NCBI GenBank assembly: GCA_033675545.1
Contig: JAWDGP010000089.1
Span: forward strand, 204,501 to 268,500
Length of the DNA stretch: 64,000 nt
Direction of reading: 5' to 3'
DNA from: Elysia crispata
Lineage: Eukaryota > Mollusca > Gastropoda > Plakobranchidae
The notes under the pieces were generated by a model, which made no database searches, had not been told where the DNA came from, and saw nothing but the letters and a program-made list of their open reading frames with translations. Each line of letters starts with the position of its first letter. The stretch's first letter is position 1. Shown piece by piece: positions 28,401-42,400 of this stretch. A program made the translations under genes and the position numbers.

Positions 28401-31400
28401 TATTTTTTTTTTTCAAAGCATTTATTTCTGTGATCTAATTTTGTAAAACTATATTAAAGTAATACACACTTTAGAGGGTTAAGTCAGTCTTAAATCTGTT
28501 GTAACAAAATCATGACCCAAACTGAATGCTAAATCCAGATTTTCAAACTGAAAGTAAGAGAATTTTTTAAAACATGAGATATTTTGAATATTTTGATTTA
28601 TATGATTATAATAACTTACATTGGCATAGCAGCATCAAAGAGAATTTGCATAAGAATTTTCACCACTGCAGCAATATCCAGTTTTTCCAAGATGGACTGA
28701 AAAAGATATAATTCATACTTTAATTTTATTGCTGCAGAGGCATTTTTCTTTCAATTGTGTGTCATTACATTTTCTTACGGTACTTTGAGCACACATAACA
28801 TTATGAGGAACAAAAATGTTCAGGAGGTGAAGTAGAAGTAGAACAAAAAGATGGTAGCAAGATAAATAATTATGGTAATAAAAAAACTATGATACAAGAA
28901 GGAAGATTGAAACAGGATCAGCTGCAGTCCCACAGGAATTCTATAAAAAGATCACAGAAAGCGATACCTGTATTTCAATACCTGTATTTTTTCTAGTAAA
29001 TAAAATACTCCATTCCTTTGTCATCATGATGATACATCTTATTGTGCTGAAAATTGGAGAGTTCTAATGTTTTGCATCTTTATTAGGCACAAAACCTATA
29101 GAGTCTCCTAAGAAGCTGTTGAATTACCTGAGAGATAGTGGATATAAGGAGAGCCTTCTTGCTCATGATGCGCTTGTTCAGTAGACTGCTAGTGTCTTCA
29201 CCAACTTCTTCAACCGAGAATTGAGAGATCAGACGTAGCAAATAGCCCAAGCACTCCTGATTCCACTGAGAATGAATATAAGAATATCATTGCTAAAAGC
29301 TAAGACATTGACAAGTGTAACATCTATTTGTAAAATGAACAAAATTTGCTGTAGAGACACAAAGCAAAGTTGCCATACAGATACCATATAATCACAGTTC
29401 ACAGAAAAAGCTATGCAACTAAGATTTTCTCATGCTATCCTTTTGTAAAATCAGTTATACTTTGTGAAATAAATAATTAAGTTATTCTGTACAGCAAAAA
29501 CACAAATGTTATTGTAACGGAAAAAGGGCAGAGAAAATAGGTCCTAAACTCATTCACTGATGACTTAAGTTGGCAAAAGATGCATGAAGATCTCAAACCA
29601 CACATTTCTTCCCAAAAGCCACCCCCCTCCTCAAAAAGTTTGAAAAAGATTACTAGGCTATTTAATGACAGTCTCTTTTACCAAAAGTATTTACAAGCAA
29701 GGCTGTGATCTTTATATCAATCAATATTTAACTAAGAATGCATACCAACAAAATGTTTGACAGAATTAAAGCTTGGTTTACAAAAATAAAAGAGCTCTTA
29801 ATGTTAACAATATTTCATGTGGTTGCCAACCTTTCGTAGCTTGATAATTTGTAATCGAACAAACTGACTTAGCCATTCAACCTGCTATTCAAACAGTTAC
29901 CTTCTCCTTAGATATTGGTAACTTGCTCTCCAAGGAAGAAATATGGTTGTTATGATTACAGGAAACACTGTGTAAAATCAGCCTTTCTCTGTGACAGATT
30001 AGACATACTTTAATTGTCATACAGCTTAAAGATTCTATTCACTTTCAGACAGTAACCACCATCCTGATTCAATCCATCCATCTTCCACGGAGCTCTTCAT
30101 AGTTTAACTTACTTGATTCCAGACTGTGCCTTCTTTACATTGTAGGGAGCCATTCATGAATATATCCATCATATGAGTAAGGCCTCCCTTTGATATAAAC
30201 TGTTAAAAAAAATAATTATCGGAATTAAAAAATCAAAATATTAAAGCAGACTATGACCATTTTGATACTTTAAGGTGACATTACTTAAGTGTTCAATTGA
30301 GTAACAATTGGATTTATATTTTCAACTTCTTGCAGGCTTTTCTATAGCCTATGTTAAGCTTTTTGTTGATGGGTTTCTTCATGATATAAACAGAGCAAAA
30401 TTTCAAGAGAAAGTAATTTAGAGATTTTTACTGCTCTTATATTCCACACGAGTTCTTCCAATGTGCTCACCTTTTGACACCACTGACTCCTAGACACATT
30501 GGCATTTTTCTTGTCTTCAGATGCATCACCACTACCCGAACGAGACTGCTTGAAAATAAAAGGGAGTTATTTACGTCTCATAATTAGACAGCCATTTAAT
30601 CAGCTGACAGTGTATTTTTTGTAGTTTAAATCTAATGTTTCATGATGTTTTGAATGGCAAGTGTTGGTGCTTTAGTGAAGGAGCATAGTGGCAATTTGGT
30701 ATAGATCATGCTCTTGCTGATGGTAAGGTGGCAGGTGCCAATGTAATAAGTCAAGGGTTAGAATTCCATAGGCAACAATCTTTTTTTTTTCGATTATCTT
30801 CAACCAAAGCCTATCACTAAAAACCACTAAGCTCTACTTAAAACTTAATCTCCACTACTCTTTATTGTGTATGTTTTAAGCTTTATGATTTCTGACCAGA
30901 AGATTGGGCACTGTCCTATATGCTAAGTACTTTGTTTTTTACACAATTTCTTTTGCATCATGTAGATTTGATGTTCTATATCTCTAAATCATTTTCACTA
31001 ATCTCATAGATATCTAATACTCTGCTTACAGTTGTGAAGAGACAAGACCCTGACCTAAAAAACGGGTTGGATTTACACGCTGGCATTTAAAATCTTCTGT
31101 AAAAACCAAAAGAACTTATAAGACTAATTTCAAATAAATGCAACTTCAATAATTAAGAGGTAAGAAAGAAATGTATGCCATTTACTATGAACTGCATTAT
31201 TTTTCTTTTTAAAAGCTATAGTTCAGACTTATTAAATTTCTCATTGATATGTTTTAAGAATGATAACTGTTGTGTAGAATAACAAAAATTGTTCAATATT
31301 TACACTTGTAACATGCTTATGTCCTGGTTTAGCCCCATGAGCCAGGAATTCCACTGTCTGGAGACAATAGTGAAGCTTGTGAGGGTTATTTGGTGGCAAC

Positions 31401-33455
31401 AGCTGATTCCATTCTGTTTGTGTGACTTCCTGAAAAACAAGGAATACATAAATGTACTTTTACCCCTGTCTCTTGGTTATAAAATTGTTGCAGAGTTGGG
31501 AAGGTTAAAAACTTTTTTTAAGAGAAAGAAAATCTTTTACTTGATCTACGGATTTGAAAAGTTTGAATATGTATTTTTCTTTGATTGGTCCGTCAAAATA
31601 AAGCTCATGTCTGGTGTGCTTAACAATACCATCTCAGACCTGGCAGGTTACATTAGGCAAACGGTACTAGTGGATGGTAACATTGCTTCAACCAGTTCAA
31701 TAAAGCTGCAGCAAATATCAAGGTGAATTTTTTTCCATACTGCATAGGTCTATTAAATCAATGGCTTGGATTAATTAAATCACCTGATCAGTAGATATTT
31801 TCATGAATCCACTCAAGAGGCTTTCATTTGTAGGAAGCATCATCAGCAACTCCCACACATCACGAGACAAACGCCTTGCCTCTGCTTGGAAACTTGCTTT
31901 CTTTTCTTTTTCCTGTACAAAATATAAGAAAAGTTACATATATTAGGATTAAATACAAAAAAGCAAAAACCCTTCCAAAACAAAATTTACGCACAAAAAA
32001 ATGTCAACCTAAGTAGTCTACTCACTATAAATGTTCCTTATATATTTCAACTAGTTAAAACATATTGTTGATTTGACACAATCTTTCCTTAATACAATAA
32101 ATGAAAAATAGTAAACTAAAATAGACAAGGATGTATTGTCTGCAATGTCATACACAAACACTGCTTCCATGCTCAAGTAGATGGTAAATCATATACTAAA
32201 ATTTAGGTCTCTAGATTTAATCCGATCCAAGTATCGATTTTTTACAATAAATCAAAGAATGTTACCCCTACAGTTTTTACTATTTTTTGACTGGCTCAGA
32301 TGACACATGAGATTTATGGGCCATTCAATAGCCCTGATTTTACCCACATCATTCTGGCAGCCAAATTCTTGAATCAGGAAATCCTGAATATTCTGGAAAA
32401 CTTGTACCCATGTATATGTACTCAATGCTTGGCAATGATACTTGAAACTGTGTTTTTCCAATGTATTCCATGTCCCGTGACTCACCACATTCTCTAAGTA
32501 CAAACTAACATCACTGAGCTGCTCCAGTAATTTAAATAGATCATCAAAGTAGGGCTCCGCAATTAAGAGGTTCATGGGTAGCTTTTTCCGGTCAGGAACA
32601 GGAAGACCAGAGGAGGGGACTGAGCCATCACTCTTTCTCTGTTGCCTGTTAGCTCCAGTTGAGACAAAGACATGCTAGGAAAAGCCATATAAATAAAGCA
32701 GTTAGAAAAGAGCTACTTGTATTAACTCTAACTGGTAGGGCAACTATTAATCTCAGTTTTTATAAGTACAAATAGATGCAGTTTGAATTGACTTCATTTT
32801 AATATAATTTGCCCTCCATTATTTTTAAAACAGAAAAACTCAACTAACGAAGTCTTTAGACAATTTAAAAATTAAGTAGGTATACTAACATTATTTTATC
32901 ATCCCCTTCCTGACCTATCACATGTCATTATTTCTGCTTACTTCTCTAAAAAAAAAAAAAAAGCAGTACAGAATATATTATATTTCTTTTCCAAGAGTTT
33001 TCACTGATTCAGGACAAAAATTTAAGAAGCTTACTTGGGGGATGAGGGTTATGAAATTGTGTGCTTTGAGTTTTGCAAACTGAACCGACATCAAATAAAT
33101 TTTCAACATGTGCGCCATGTCTAATTGATGAAGCAACATCAGATGGTAAATAAGGTTAATAAAAGTTGATTAATCCAAAATTAAGAGTGATAAATGGGAC
33201 AAAGCATTTGCCATTAAATGTATATGATAACTTGACTTTTGTTACAAGAATTACATAACATTAGAACATAAGTCATATGGCAGAAAGTGTTATTTTTCTT
33301 CTTAAATATTCACTGACATATCTATACATGGCCATCTCACGTTGCCTGCATACACATCTCTCCTTAAGATTTAAATGCTTTTTAAATTAAAGAACTGTTA
33401 TATGAGATGCTTCTTTTAAATGTGAGAGGGATTAGAGCGAGAGAGAGACAGAGAG

Positions 33456-33499
<44 letters not shown>

Positions 33500-36400
33500 T
33501 GAGACAGAGAGACAGAGGAGGAAGGGAATGACTATATGGGCAAATTAATTCATTCTATAGTGTTTTACAATCAGATCCAGGTCCTTTCAGAAAACATAGC
33601 ATTCCTACTTTGGTATAAGATTCAGATCTAGATTTGGAATCTAAATCTAAGTAAACCAATGCCCTTTGTTCATGTTTTCCTAAAAAGTTTTTATGCGACA
33701 ATCAGAAAGTGAGATCACTTGCCAATATTTAAAAGCAGCAAGTACCTTCGTGCAAACAAAGCGTAGACAGGCTCGGTCAAATTGCATAGACTAAACTGAG
33801 GAATGTAACCTAGCTACGGTGACACTGTCCATAAAATGTAATGCAATGTTCACAGCCTGACTTTGAGCCAATGGAAACGAGAAACTCATCTGCACTATAA
33901 GAGGGCTATTGAAAGGTTTTTCTGGTCTACATAAATGTTTGTTTTTGTTTATGGACAACAACTTATTGACAGCAATTTTCTTGGGTGTCAGCAGCCCTGT
34001 CTTTTAACATGATGCCTTGTGTGCATATACAGATGTACTGTTCAAATTACAAGAAATATATTGCAAAAATAAAAAGCATAAAAACAAGGTTTATGTGTGA
34101 AACAAAAACGAATGCATGACTCTTCACATAACTGTGATATCACATGTCATTTATATAACTTGTAAAGACTGACCTGTCCATCAGTCATATGAAGATCTGC
34201 CAGTGTTCGTTCATCCATATCAACAAAAAGCTCCTGCCCTGAGCTGATCATCCTGAGTGGCCCCTCACCAAGCATGTGGCCTAGAAGTGGTGACATGATT
34301 CCATGACTTATAGCTGATGTTGTGGGCTGAGGAACCATGCCACTGTTGACAGCAATGGCTGTAGTAGAAGGAGAGCTGTCATTTGAGATTCCTGTTGCAG
34401 CAGCTGCTGCAGCCTGCTGCTGTTTCTGGAGGTCTTCCCACCAGTGCATGACCTCTGCACGCAGCTCTGACACAAGGTTTGTTGGGTGCATTTCAATCTG
34501 AGCCTGCAGAGTTTCAGATATGTGAGAGAAGTTATTTCACAGCAAGAACAAGTGAACAAATGATGACAAATATTAAAAGCACAAGTTTTAGTTCATCATG
34601 CCTAAGAAAAAATGTTATTGTAAAAGAAGAAAAGGTATAATTTAAAATGTTAAATTACCTTGTCTGACATGTCAGTATTTTGCAAATAGATATTGATAAC
34701 GTGAGGGCGACTGGCAGGCAGATGACTTGTAATTGGCACATTTTCTAAATGCCACATGTGCATATGGTATGCGTAGCGTTGGCGGAAGGCATCCAGGTGA
34801 TGTTTGCACAAAAACAAACCTCGCTGGATGACTGGGAGTTTGGCAGCAGGGTTCTGAAATAAGTAGGTTGGCAAGAAGAAGAAAGCATAAGTTTCTATTG
34901 ACAATTTCATAATGTTTGGGAACTCTGAATTCGATGATTTTGGCTTTTACACTACTTTCAAGGATGTACAGAAATTACTATAATTGGCCTCTTTAATATT
35001 ATGATTGTGAACAACTATCATGTTGTCTGTCTGTGTCCAGGGGTGGGTTCTATTGAGATGTGTCTACTTACCAATCCTGATGAGTCACAAATTGAAAATT
35101 CCAATTTGGAATTTAAAAAAAACATTAAAAAAAAAACCCACTTCTTCAAAGAATAATGATCATTTCATACAATTTTCATCAATGAGGAACATAGAAAAGT
35201 GTATTGTTTGGTTATAAACCCTTTAAGTGGGCAGATGGATAAACAATTTAAAAATAAATCAAAATGAGTCTACAGATCTCACCTCTTTAAGTGAGTACAG
35301 TGTCTTCATCAGATTGGTCATGCATCTGTGAACAAATTCCTCTTCTTTATCCAGAGTACCCCCTCCATAATTAATATAGTAGTTGTTAAGAATGTGTATA
35401 GCTTCTGTAGACACTGATTTATTGATAGCTTTGAGTGCTATCTCCCACAATTGATCCATCCCACATGCCTGTATGGGGTGAGAAAATAAGTAAAATGAGT
35501 TAAATTTGACAATGCATTAATTTCTGTGATACTATGGTGGATTCTCAAAGATGAACAAAAAAAAAAACAAAAAAACAAAACAAAACAAAATATATATATA
35601 CATAAAGTAAAGTATATATATATATCAAGTAAAGTAAAGAAAAGCAATAACATTTTTTTCTTTAAAATAACCGCATTACTGCATGAACAGGTCATCCTTG
35701 ATGTAAAGTCTGCGTTTCTGCTTCAAGAAGTTTGAAAAAGAAAAGAAGGTAAAAAAATTAGATGCAGTTTTCTTTTTCAGGGATATTTCAATTTTTGTGC
35801 TCATGGTATAGCATATATGCAGATTATTTTCCTAAAATAAATATTTAATTTGTTCAACATAGCATGAAATTACTTCCAAGACCATACTGCCTCAATCTCT
35901 TTTTATGGGCAAATCAAACTCCTGATCAAAATCTTTTACTTATCTATCACATGGAGATCAAATATAACTATGCTTGCCTGGTCTTCTGTCAAGGATGATT
36001 TTCCTCCAAGTGACAAGAAAGTGATGTTTGACAACTGCTGGAACAGATTCAGTCCTATCATGGGCATTGTCTCTGCCTTGAGTTTTGGCATCTAGGAAAA
36101 ATAAAAACACTTAAAATATGCTCACTAATACTAATTAAACGCAGTGACTTTATCAGTAATAAATATTTGAATATTACCTTACAATAAAATTACACTGAAT
36201 GATTTAAGCACAGATCAAGAGTCAAATTTTCAAAATGAAAATGTGAAAAATATGATGTACAAAATCACAATTCAAAGAAAAGTAAACAATTAGCATCTGC
36301 CTCATACCCATAATTTATTTGCAATGGTATCATAAATAATATCAGCTGCACAATATTCAGAAAATTATTTTAACAATTTATTTTGGAAATCTAGGGATGA

Positions 36401-39400
36401 AAAATAGTAATGAGCATAAAACTAAAACTTTTTTACTTTGTGTTTTCTAATCAGCCTTAACTGTCTCTTTAAAATACATTTTCAAAATGGGTGTATATTT
36501 CACAAGTTCCGCAAAAATATACAATTTTTAGACGTACACTTTTTTACAAAAAAAGATCTGAATTACATTTTTCTTTTCAAGAAAAGAGAATTGAATCAGA
36601 TCTCTATTTTGAATTGTAGCTCCTTTGCATTTAGAAATAAGTGAAACCATCAGAAAAATGCAGATTTACCCATGGATCAAACTTTGATATAAAGTAAACG
36701 AATCCATATCACTAAAAATGAAGCTTTCGGTGTAATATCCCCTTTCAATTTCGATCATGAAGTTAGAAAAAAAATAACAGGAATGAAGAGGATGTCAACA
36801 ATCTCCTTCTAATAGAGTAAAACAACAACAAAAATCTTAATGACCTTGTTAATGAAGATATGCTTCAAAGTGTTCAGATCAAGAGCATGATTTTCTTTCC
36901 TCCTGGCTTGATCATAGAACCAGCTAAGGCAGGAGTCACAGCTGTCAGGATTTGTAGCAAGACACTCCCAGAGTGTATCTGCCTGTTCTTGGCTGAGACC
37001 TGACATCAAGTTTTAAAAAAATTAAAAAGCTAGATGATTTGTTTGAATCCATTATGCTGTGCAGTTGGTCAGTGCATGTCTTTTGACTGAAATCTGATAG
37101 CATATTCTTAATGTTACGAGTTAAAGACTGCTAATAACTCTGCTTTATCTAGTCTTTTACTTGGAATCAGGGTAGGATGGCCAAGCAAATTAAGATTGTA
37201 AAAATAATCATGTCCCTTTTGCCCAAAAGTGTAACTTGCTATTAAGTTCAATAAAGTGGGTTCATATCTTGCTTAAGATTTGAAAGTAACAGTTAATTTG
37301 TTTACATATTTACTTCAGCACTTATTTGCAAATCATGGCGACACCACCCAAAAAGTTGACTTTAAATATCCAATACTACTCTAAAATCAAGTTGAATCGA
37401 TAGTGAACCCACATTGTAACAATAGTATATCAACATATATCCGAGTAATTCTCAAAAGGTCATTTGCAGTCTAGAAGGATGATTTCATGCACGTTTTTCT
37501 CCGATTTCAAAAAGATTTTCTTGTAAAAATGACAATGTATTCTTCCAAGCACATATTGAAGAGATAGGTATAGTTTGGCGTGCCTTTAAAACCACATAAT
37601 TTAATTCTGTTCAGTTTTGTATTGAATCAGTTACTATTTCGTCAATAAAGAAAAACCTCACATAAAATACTGGTGTTTTTCAGTCTTTGTTTTTACAAAG
37701 TGCCAAACAATTTTGTTTGGTTTTTTTTTTTCATTTTTTTCTTTAGTCAAACAGTAGCTTTTCACTTAAAAAATGGAACAAACAGAGAGCACAATTCCTT
37801 TTAAATCTAATCTTTAATATGTGCTTCTGGACATTATGCTCTATGACATTTAGAGGCCTATTTAAAGCAGAGCAGATCAGCTGTTATAAAAGCTTAGCTA
37901 GCTTGCTACATGCTTTTACAGAGGAGGATGCTTAAAATAGAATTCACTTCCCTAAAATAATCAGGATGATTAAAACTCTTAAATCTGATTGGGCCCACAC
38001 TATAACCTCCAGAATATACTTCGTTCCTTGTTTCCTTTCACTTTCTGAACTAAACCACTGTTGCCAAGTTCACCAAAAATAACCTCTTTCTTCCCGTAAA
38101 ACCTTTTTTATTCCATTGTTTGTCTCAATAGTCAAAGGGGCCATTCATTTCTATTTCGTTCATCACCGCCAGAGAATTACATGCGGAAAAAAAGTTCCTG
38201 ACCATAACGCGCGAAAACATTTAAGGCTCCATATAAATTTGATCAACTGTTTTGGACGCTTTTGTTTGAACTACTTGTTTCAAAATATTAAATCATTTTA
38301 TTTTTTTTAGATAAATCTAAGCATGTCGGGCAACGAATACTAAAGACTGAGCATTAACATGGTTCTTCCTGTGATGACACAAATAGGTCTATTACTACCG
38401 TTTCTTTTGGGCTTTTTAAGTTCAATTTCAACTTTTTCTTAATTCTAGAGTGGGAAAAGTCTTCAACTTAGTTTCAGGTTGATTATTATTTACAATAACA
38501 AATGAAATGATGTTGATCTAATGTCTTCACCATCTTCCATTAGATTCTAGCTCTTATTGAGGAATCAAAATGCAGCCAACTGACATAGAACTTGAAATAA
38601 ATTTAAAAACTCTAAACATAAAATCTGGAACAAGTTCTTCCCTATGTTACAATGACAATTATTGAAGTCCATTACTACCATTAATTATGAGTCTTGCTAT
38701 TCAGCTATCATATTTTAATGACTGATAACATCTATTTTCTCCCTAAAAGTAATAATGGTATTGGTTGTTTTTTTTGTTTTTTTTTTTACTTATAAGGTAC
38801 TTAAACTTCAATCTTTTTATGTCATCAGTAACGTTAGGGAGATCAATCTGTATTGATGAAAACCAGTATATAAGACTATTTCTGTGTCCATCTTTAACTG
38901 TTTTTCAATCCTAAGTTGGGTAAATTGATCGGTGCATGCCTTTAAGTTTGATAATTATTTGCAACAATTTGTGAACTAACAAGATCCTCACAATCTTCCA
39001 GATGTTACAATGACAGAAAAATTGTGTCACTGTAACATCCAGAAAGACAAAATGCTCATTGATTAATTTTCAGAACCCTAATCAACACTGTAGACTCTTG
39101 GCTAGGAATCAAGTGCAGTCAGCTTAAAATTAAATCTAAATAATTCTAAAAGCTGCAAACAAAAAAATTGTGGATGTTACATTGACACGAATCCATTTAC
39201 TACCATAAATTATGAGTCATTCTATTGAACTATCACATTTTAATGCATAATAACATCTATTTTTTCATTAGGTATTAATGATATGATTTTTTTTCCTTCA
39301 AAGGAAGCTAATTTTGAATCTTTTTGTTTCATCAGCAACGTTTTGAAGATCATTCAGTGGTGATGAAAACCAAGCATCACACAAAAATTTTCAAAAAAGT

Positions 39401-42400
39401 ATCTCTAAATCTTTTTTTTTTTTTAATAAATTTACCCCTTTCTCTATGATATTGAACAATTTTGAGACAAAGAGAGACAAAATAAATTCCAGGTCTAATG
39501 TAACACTTTAGGGTTGACCTCCTGAGCATTGCTTATCTAACAAAGTTCAATACAGCACAAACATAATTAATTTAATTCTCCTAATATTGTATATCTTATC
39601 TACATAGATAAACCTATGGAGGAAAAATATTGATTTTGGGCACATTATTTAAAAAATAATTTGTTCCCAAACCAGCACAGCTTTATTGCTTTAATACGTA
39701 CTTTAAAAGATACCAACATATGTAACATATGTTTTAATACGTACTTTAAAAGATACCAACATATGTAACATATGAAGTTTTTAATTTGAACTATTATTAT
39801 GATGCGGGGCAAATGACATGATATGAATGTATAAAGTATACTTTTCGTTTTCCTTCAACTTACTCTCTGAAACAAAAATTATAACTATAACTAAACATTC
39901 TGTATCAGTTGCTTAGCCAGACCATTATAAAACTATAATCAAGTGCAGAGCAAAGCAATGAGGAAACTACTCACGGAATGTGTCTGGTGAGTATTGACAT
40001 GAAAAAACACAGGATAAGAATTTGAGCCTGGAAGACACTTCTTCTTTGAATCCATGGCTGAAAAAATGAAATTCAGAAGTTAGATGATTAAATAAATTAG
40101 TGGATAAATTGTCTCATACAACAAAATAATATTGATAAAATAATAAACAGATGTAAAAGAAATTCAGCACTGTTCTGTATGAGGGGTGGCAACTTCTATT
40201 CAATCACTAAGATGTATTAATATGCCATTCTTTTCCACAGTTCTATTCAATCACTAAGATGTATTAAGATGCCATTCTTTTCCACAGAGTCCCAATTTTG
40301 AGATGCAATTAATACTGTCATATATTTTTTTAACAATCATTGTAATAAAAGCTTATTTTTATTATTTTTAAATGCAAAATATGAAGCCAATTATTGTAAT
40401 AAAAGCGTATTCTTATTTTTTTAAGTTCAGTAGATACTCTGTGCATAAGACTTACTTAGAAATCCAATTTGTTTTGTCTTGTGCTTTGACTGTGAATGTC
40501 ACCAGATTGTTAAAGAAATGTGTCATCATGTTGAGTGATTTTTCTGCCCATCTTTTAGAAAAAAAAAAACAAAAATAATTCAAGAGGTCTTACTTTGTAT
40601 GAGTTGCATCATTCCAATACCTGTGAGTTCAAGTTAATTCATAAATGTACAATGTGTATTGCAACAACAAATTTTTATCTAAAAAACTTATAAACAAAAT
40701 AAAGAATGTCAGTTTACTGAAGAGTCTTTTATTTTTTGAAGCATTGAATTTTTTTTGTGTTAAATGGCCATCAAAACCATCTATTTACAATTTTATAAAA
40801 AAAAAAATCACAATACAATACATACAGAACAACTTTGTAAGATCCTCCCATCCTTCTCATAGAATTAAATGACGTGTTGAAGGAACTGAACAATTCAGTC
40901 AGCAATCTTAGAGATACTACCACAGATCTAAAAGCAAAAAAAAAAGATAATATCAAGTTATCTGTAACATTACAAAGCCATGTTATGTTTTTCAGTATCA
41001 AATAACTTAACTTTGCTTATCAAATAATCTTAAAGAACAAGTGAGCTTCTAAACAATTAGAAATTTTAAGATACAAATCAAGAGTATTATGGGGATATCT
41101 TTTGAGATACAGAATTGGGGAAATTTTTTTTAAAACCGAAAATAACTGCTGAAATATAAGTCTCTTCATGGATATAATTTGGTTATATTGCAAAACTATT
41201 CAACTACAGCATAGCTTTTGCCTTAGAAGAGCAGAGATCATGCAGTGAAAAATCCTTTATGGAAATACAGATTATTACAAATATTAAAGGAAAAGAATTC
41301 TTTGCACACTCATCTAAATTCCATTGAAAAAATAGAAAATAAATAAATAAAACTTTAAATCATATGCATATATCTTGCAGGAAGTCTTTAAGAGCAAAAA
41401 GAAAGGAATATTAGCTGCAGAATTGACCTATCCAACACATAAGTGGTTATGAGTATATAAACCAAAGACAAAAACGCCTTACTTATTCTTGGCTAAATTG
41501 TCAATAATGGCCTCGATGAATTTGGTCCTTATTTGTCTGTCATTTGGACAAACCAGAAGCTTCGTAAGAGTCCTCTCTGCCTCATTAGCTATTCCTTCTG
41601 GTAGAAGATTCTGGTCATTAAAAAAGATATTTGAAGGAAGAAAAAATAAATATTCAGATTAGGTACACAACTGTAACCTTACCTTAATGAAAAATGACAT
41701 CTAGGTTGTTGGTTTTTTTTTTAAATATACCCAAAATGTAAATAAAACAATAAAAGAAAAATTCGATGCTTTTTCAACTTTTTTTGACGTTATAAACTTT
41801 CTTCTAAAATAATGTCTTAAATTGCAGCCTGCATATCCCTTTTATGTAAGTTTATGTTATACAATGCTATAAAAAATAATAGGAATAAATCATACGGCCA
41901 TATTATCCTGGACGAGATCCCATAGAAGTGTATGTCCTGGTTTACAGACATCATTTAGACTGAAATCAGAGGCAGGACTTTTTGGCTTTTGTCTCAAGCG
42001 CAGAACATTATGACCTTAAAGATGAAAAGTGTATAACTTATTAAAATGGATGCAGGCATGGGGGAAAGCATTAATTAAATGTAAGAAATTAATGCAACCA
42101 TATATCTCATGGGATGATTACAGATTGTGTCAAATTTTTTATCTCATTAAAATTACGTGCCTTAAGAGCTTTAATCTAGCCTAAGTCACATCATATGGCA
42201 ATATATATCATACTAAAACAGTTGCAACATTATACTTCTCAAAGACTTCATGTAAATAAGAATTGTCTGAAAAAATGCAGCATTAAAAAATTATGGATCT
42301 GCAATAGTTTGAAAAGAGAACTAAGTTTCCAGACCCCTTTTAACCAAGATGGCTTCACAGTAAATTAAACAGAAAATTGGATCTAGATTTCTAGATAAAA

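Larger units (their letters stand above)
32486..34853 (-). other. USP34: USP34 ubiquitin-like domain with low-complexity insert (exons 26-28, residues 1321-1558)
   Basis: Exon 26 carries VIQRGLFLCKHHLDAFRQRY, matching the vertebrate VIERGLLMLKTHLEAFRRRF. The ubiquitin-like fold starts at the end of this exon, continues in exon 27 (IEMHPTNLVSELRAEVMHWW) and closes with LRMISSGQELFVDMDERTL in exon 27 and HVFVSTGANRQQRK in exon 28. Between its two halves exon 27 holds about 45 residues of Gln/Ala/Ser/Thr-rich sequence (QKQQQAAAAAATG and following), where vertebrates have a different, shorter Gln-rich linker. The domain name rests on similarity to USP34 and related large USPs. Confidence 0.87.
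37000..39974 (-). other. USP34 intron 22 (3.0 kb)
   Basis: The second-longest intron. It contains two diverged copies of a sequence of about 430 bp offset by roughly 525 bp, a strong 15-bp hairpin (39001-39039) and a 43-bp tandem duplication (39689-39774). No coding sequence or transposon protein is seen. Confidence 0.85.
35283..42014 (-). other. USP34: USP34 second helical-repeat region (exons 17-25, residues 984-1320)
   Basis: Exon 17 carries HTLLWDLVQD, close to the vertebrate NTLLWDIVQD. Exon 18 has DRQIRTKFIE, exon 19 SVVVSLRLLTELF, exon 21 WAEKSLNMMTHFFNNLV, exon 22 RLKFLSCVFS, exon 23 LSQEQADTLWECL, exon 24 MIGLNLFQQLSN and exon 25 CGMDQLWEIALKA. All align in order to vertebrate USP34. 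Exon 19 runs on through MRRMGGSYK before the microexon, a few residues longer than the vertebrate protein. The part includes a 27-nt microexon and a GC-AG intron, listed separately. Confidence 0.9.

Noticed and set aside
31289..31726. Plus-strand 145-codon frame
   Set aside because: It overlaps exon 30 in antisense and runs into intron; no motif is recognised.
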